Below are positions 36,517 through 38,434 of a stretch of DNA of 38,434 nt, in pieces; position 1 is the stretch's first letter, and each line of letters starts with the position of its first letter. Below the pieces are notes generated by a model, which was not told where the DNA came from, ran no database searches, and saw only the letters and a program-made list of their open reading frames with translations. The stretch is from Bacteroidales bacterium (GTDB lineage: Bacteria; Bacteroidota; Bacteroidia; Bacteroidales; UBA932): contig JAFUWX010000096.1 in the NCBI GenBank assembly GCA_017471025.1, positions 1 through 38,434 of the forward strand. The letters run 5' to 3'. A program made the position numbers and the translations under genes.

Positions 36517-38345
36517 AGACTTTGCATATCATTGAGTTTCTTGTAATAACCGCCCAGGGCGAGCAGGTCGCCGTGCCGGCCGCGTTCGACGATTTCGCCG
36601 TCCCGCATGACCAGGATTTCGTCCGAGTTCTTGATGGTGGAGAGCCGGTGGGCGATGGCGATCGTGGTGCGGCTGCGCATCAGCCGGTCCAGGGCCTCCT
36701 GCACCAGGCGTTCGGATTCGGTGTCCAGGGCCGCCGTCGCCTCGTCCAGGATGAGGATGGGCGGGTTTTTGAGGATGGCCCGGGCGATGGAGATCCGCTG
36801 GCGCTGACCGCCGGAGAGCTTGGCGCCCCGGTCGCCGATATTCGTATCATAGCCGTCCTCTTTCTCCATGATGAAGCCATGGGCGTTGGCGATTTTGGCG
36901 GCTTCGATGACCTGCTCGCGGGTTGCTCCTTCCACGCCGAAGGCAATGTTGTTGAAAATCGTGTCGTTGAACAGGATAGGCTCCTGGTTGACATAGCCGA
37001 TGAGGCCCCGCAAGTCGCCCAGGCTGACCTGGCGGATGTCCTTGCCGTCGATACGGATACAGCCCGACGTGACGTCGTAGAAACGGGGAATCAGGTCCAC
37101 GAGGGTGGTCTTGCCGGCGCCCGATTCGCCCACCAGGGCGACCGTACGGCCCTTCGGGACCTTCAGGGATACGTGGCGCAGGACTTCGCGCCCGTCTTCA
37201 TAGCGGAAGCTGACATCCTCGACGGAGATTTCGTGGTCGAAGCCCGCCAGCGGCAGGGGCTGGGCCGGGTCCGTCAGCGGATTGGGCGTATTCAGGATCT
37301 TGTCGATACGGTCCATCGAGGCCAGACCTTTGGGAATGCTGTAACTGGCGCGGGAGAATTCCTTCAGGGGGTTGATCAGGCTGTAGAGGATCACCATGTA
37401 GAAAATGAAGGTCGGGGCGTCGATGGCGGTGCGTTCGCTCAGGATCAGCGTACCGCCGAACCACAGGACGATCATGATGAGGATGGTCCCGAGGAATTCG
37501 CTCATCGGATGCGCGAGGGACTGGCGGACCATCACCTTCGCCAGCATCCGCCGCATCCCGTCCGTAACCTTGTAGAAGCGGGCCGACATGGTCTTTTCGG
37601 CCCGGAAGGCCTTGATGACGCGCAGGCCGCCCAGGGTTTCTTCGACCTGGGACATCGTGTCGCTCCAGTATTCCTGGGCCTCTTTGGAATCCCGGCGGAG
37701 GCTCTTGCCGATGGCGCCCATCACCCAGGCCAGGACCGGGACCACGACGAGGGTGAACACCGTCAGTTCCCAGCTGGTGGCCAGCAGCACGGCGAAATAG
37801 ATCACGATCAGGATCGGATTCTTGATCAGCATGTCCAGGGCCTGCATGATGGAGTTCTCCACTTCCCCGATGTCGCCGCTGATGCGGGCTACGATGTCGC
37901 CGCGCCGTTCCTGGGTGAAGAAGCCCAGCGGCAGGGAGAGGATCTTGTCATACAGCTGCATGCGCATGTCCCGGACCACGCCGGTGCGGATGGGGACCAT
38001 GATGGCGGATCCGCCGAAGTAGCAGGCGGTCTTCAGGGCGGTCATGACGCCGAGGAAGAGGCCGAGCAGCAGCAGGGTCTGCGAGGCACCCAGCTGCTCA
38101 ATCCATTGACCCACATAGTAGTAGGCATTGTTCAACAGCTTTTCCTTGAATTCGCCCTCCGCATCCCAGGGAATGAAGGTGTAGGTCTTGTCGCCTACTT
38201 TGAACAACATGTTCAGGATGGGGATGATGAGCGAGAAGGAGAAGATGTTGAAGATGGCCGACAGGATGTTCAGGCCGACGGCGCCGGCCATGTATCCTTT
38301 GTAGGGGGAGGTATAGCGTTTGAGTATTTTCCAGAACTCTTTCAT
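36513..38345 (-). CDS. ABC exporter, fused permease and ATPase (MsbA-like)
   Basis: The 610-residue half transporter has six membrane helices in the first 340 residues and a nucleotide-binding domain: Walker A GESGAGKT at 406-413, Q-loop NQEPILFNDT, signature LSGGQ at 510-514, and Walker B LILDE at 531-535 followed by ATAALD and the switch His in AIAHRLSTIK. It would work as a homodimer exporting a lipid or hydrophobic compound from the inner membrane; lipid A or another glycolipid is a plausible substrate from similarity to MsbA, but unproven. It is the first gene of the minus-strand unit with the CBM9-like and VanZ-like genes. Confidence 0.93.
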   Translation of the reverse strand: MKEFWKILKRYTSPYKGYMAGAVGLNILSAIFNIFSFSLIIPILNMLFKVGDKTYTFIPWDAEGEFKEKLLNNAYYYVGQWIEQLGASQTLLLLGLFLGVMTALKTACYFGGSAIMVPIRTGVVRDMRMQLYDKILSLPLGFFTQERRGDIVARISGDIGEVENSIMQALDMLIKNPILIVIYFAVLLATSWELTVFTLVVVPVLAWVMGAIGKSLRRDSKEAQEYWSDTMSQVEETLGGLRVIKAFRAEKTMSARFYKVTDGMRRMLAKVMVRQSLAHPMSEFLGTILIMIVLWFGGTLILSERTAIDAPTFIFYMVILYSLINPLKEFSRASYSIPKGLASMDRIDKILNTPNPLTDPAQPLPLAGFDHEISVEDVSFRYEDGREVLRHVSLKVPKGRTVALVGESGAGKTTLVDLIPRFYDVTSGCIRIDGKDIRQVSLGDLRGLIGYVNQEPILFNDTIFNNIAFGVEGATREQVIEAAKIANAHGFIMEKEDGYDTNIGDRGAKLSGGQRQRISIARAILKNPPILILDEATAALDTESERLVQEALDRLMRSRTTIAIAHRLSTIKNSDEILVMRDGEIVERGRHGDLLALGGYYKKLNDMQSL

Positions 38346-38364
38346 ATTCCATTTCTATAACTTG

Positions 38365-38395
38365 CAAAGATAACAAATAAGTCTGGAATTACAAT
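38365..38395 (-). promoter_or_regulatory. Promoter of the ABC exporter operon
   Basis: On the minus strand TATCTTTG (38365-38372) is preceded, after 19 bases, by ATTG (38392-38395), close to the Bacteroidota consensus. The -7 element lies 19 bases before the exporter start codon. Confidence 0.75.
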
Positions 38396-38397
38396 CC

Positions 38398-38434
38398 ATG
38401 AACCGGTATTTGGATTTCGCCGGAAAAGTCCGTA
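38398..38434 (+). CDS. Possible start of a divergent gene, cut by the window end
   Basis: An ATG at 38398 opens a frame reading MNRYLDFAGKVR to the window end. Its codon use resembles that of neighbouring genes and it lies divergently from the ABC operon, as a gene start would, but 12 codons cannot identify a product. Confidence 0.35.
   Translation, partial: MNRYLDFAGKVR

Noticed and set aside
36522-38360. Plus-strand open frame opposite the ABC exporter
   Set aside because: Again a composition shadow, with His/Asp/Gln-rich sequence and no motif.

Overview
The window looks like chromosomal DNA from a high-GC member of the Bacteroidota, most likely order Bacteroidales. The evidence is a repeated promoter signature of the Bacteroidota type (TTTG or TTG, about 19 bp, TAnnTTTG) in front of many transcription units, weak or absent Shine-Dalgarno sequences, and family content typical of the phylum: a V-type ATPase operon with DUF2764, a SecA of 1092 residues, a bactofilin, a golvesin/FnIII amidase of the kind often labelled xanthan lyase, type-B L31 and Gmd/Fcl. 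I cannot name a genus. No insertion sequence, phage, CRISPR array or rRNA is visible; the region reads as ordinary core and envelope chromosome.

Layout. 1-4738 (+): the end of a biotin carrier and the beta subunit of a Na+-pumping decarboxylase, an Omp85-like outer-membrane protein, a DUF389 membrane protein, and a homocysteine-methyltransferase-like protein lacking its zinc ligands. 4797-12140 (+): a complete V/A-type ATPase operon, E-DUF2764-A-B-D-I-K, with a promoter and a terminal hairpin. Subunit K keeps the set of Na+ ligands known from Enterococcus hirae, so with the decarboxylase this end of the window looks like sodium bioenergetics. 12171-12336 (-): tRNA-Glu(CTC) with its own promoter and terminator. 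12373-14943 (+): a GlmM-type phosphohexomutase coupled to a short DUF1343 (NamZ-like) protein. 14973-15457 (+): rpmE2, whose 3' end is tandemly duplicated in 51-bp units, then a bidirectional terminator. 15473-19303 (-): secA and a bactofilin.

19305-29967 (-): a nine-gene operon running TPR lipoprotein-like/periplasmic protein, WalJ-like hydrolase, gmd, fcl, apt, acyltransferase, glycosyltransferase, flippase, sialate O-acetylesterase, closed by a T-tract terminator. It provides GDP-L-fucose and the parts to build, O-acetylate and export a surface glycan. 29922-30990 (+): an M28-family peptidase homologue that has lost most of its metal ligands, transcribed from a promoter that faces that of the TPR gene. 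30997-38395 (-): an MsbA-like ABC exporter, a CBM9-like protein, a VanZ-like membrane protein, a large zinc amidase with an inserted golvesin domain, and aspartate ammonia-lyase.

No clear new defence or mobile system was found. The most interesting signals are the minimal V-ATPase with DUF2764 and Na+ ligands, three enzyme homologues with eroded active sites (HMT, DUF1343, M28), the 51-bp duplication that re-creates the rpmE2 stop three times, and the face-to-face promoters at 29922-29967. All functional calls come from reading the translated sequence; no database search was run.
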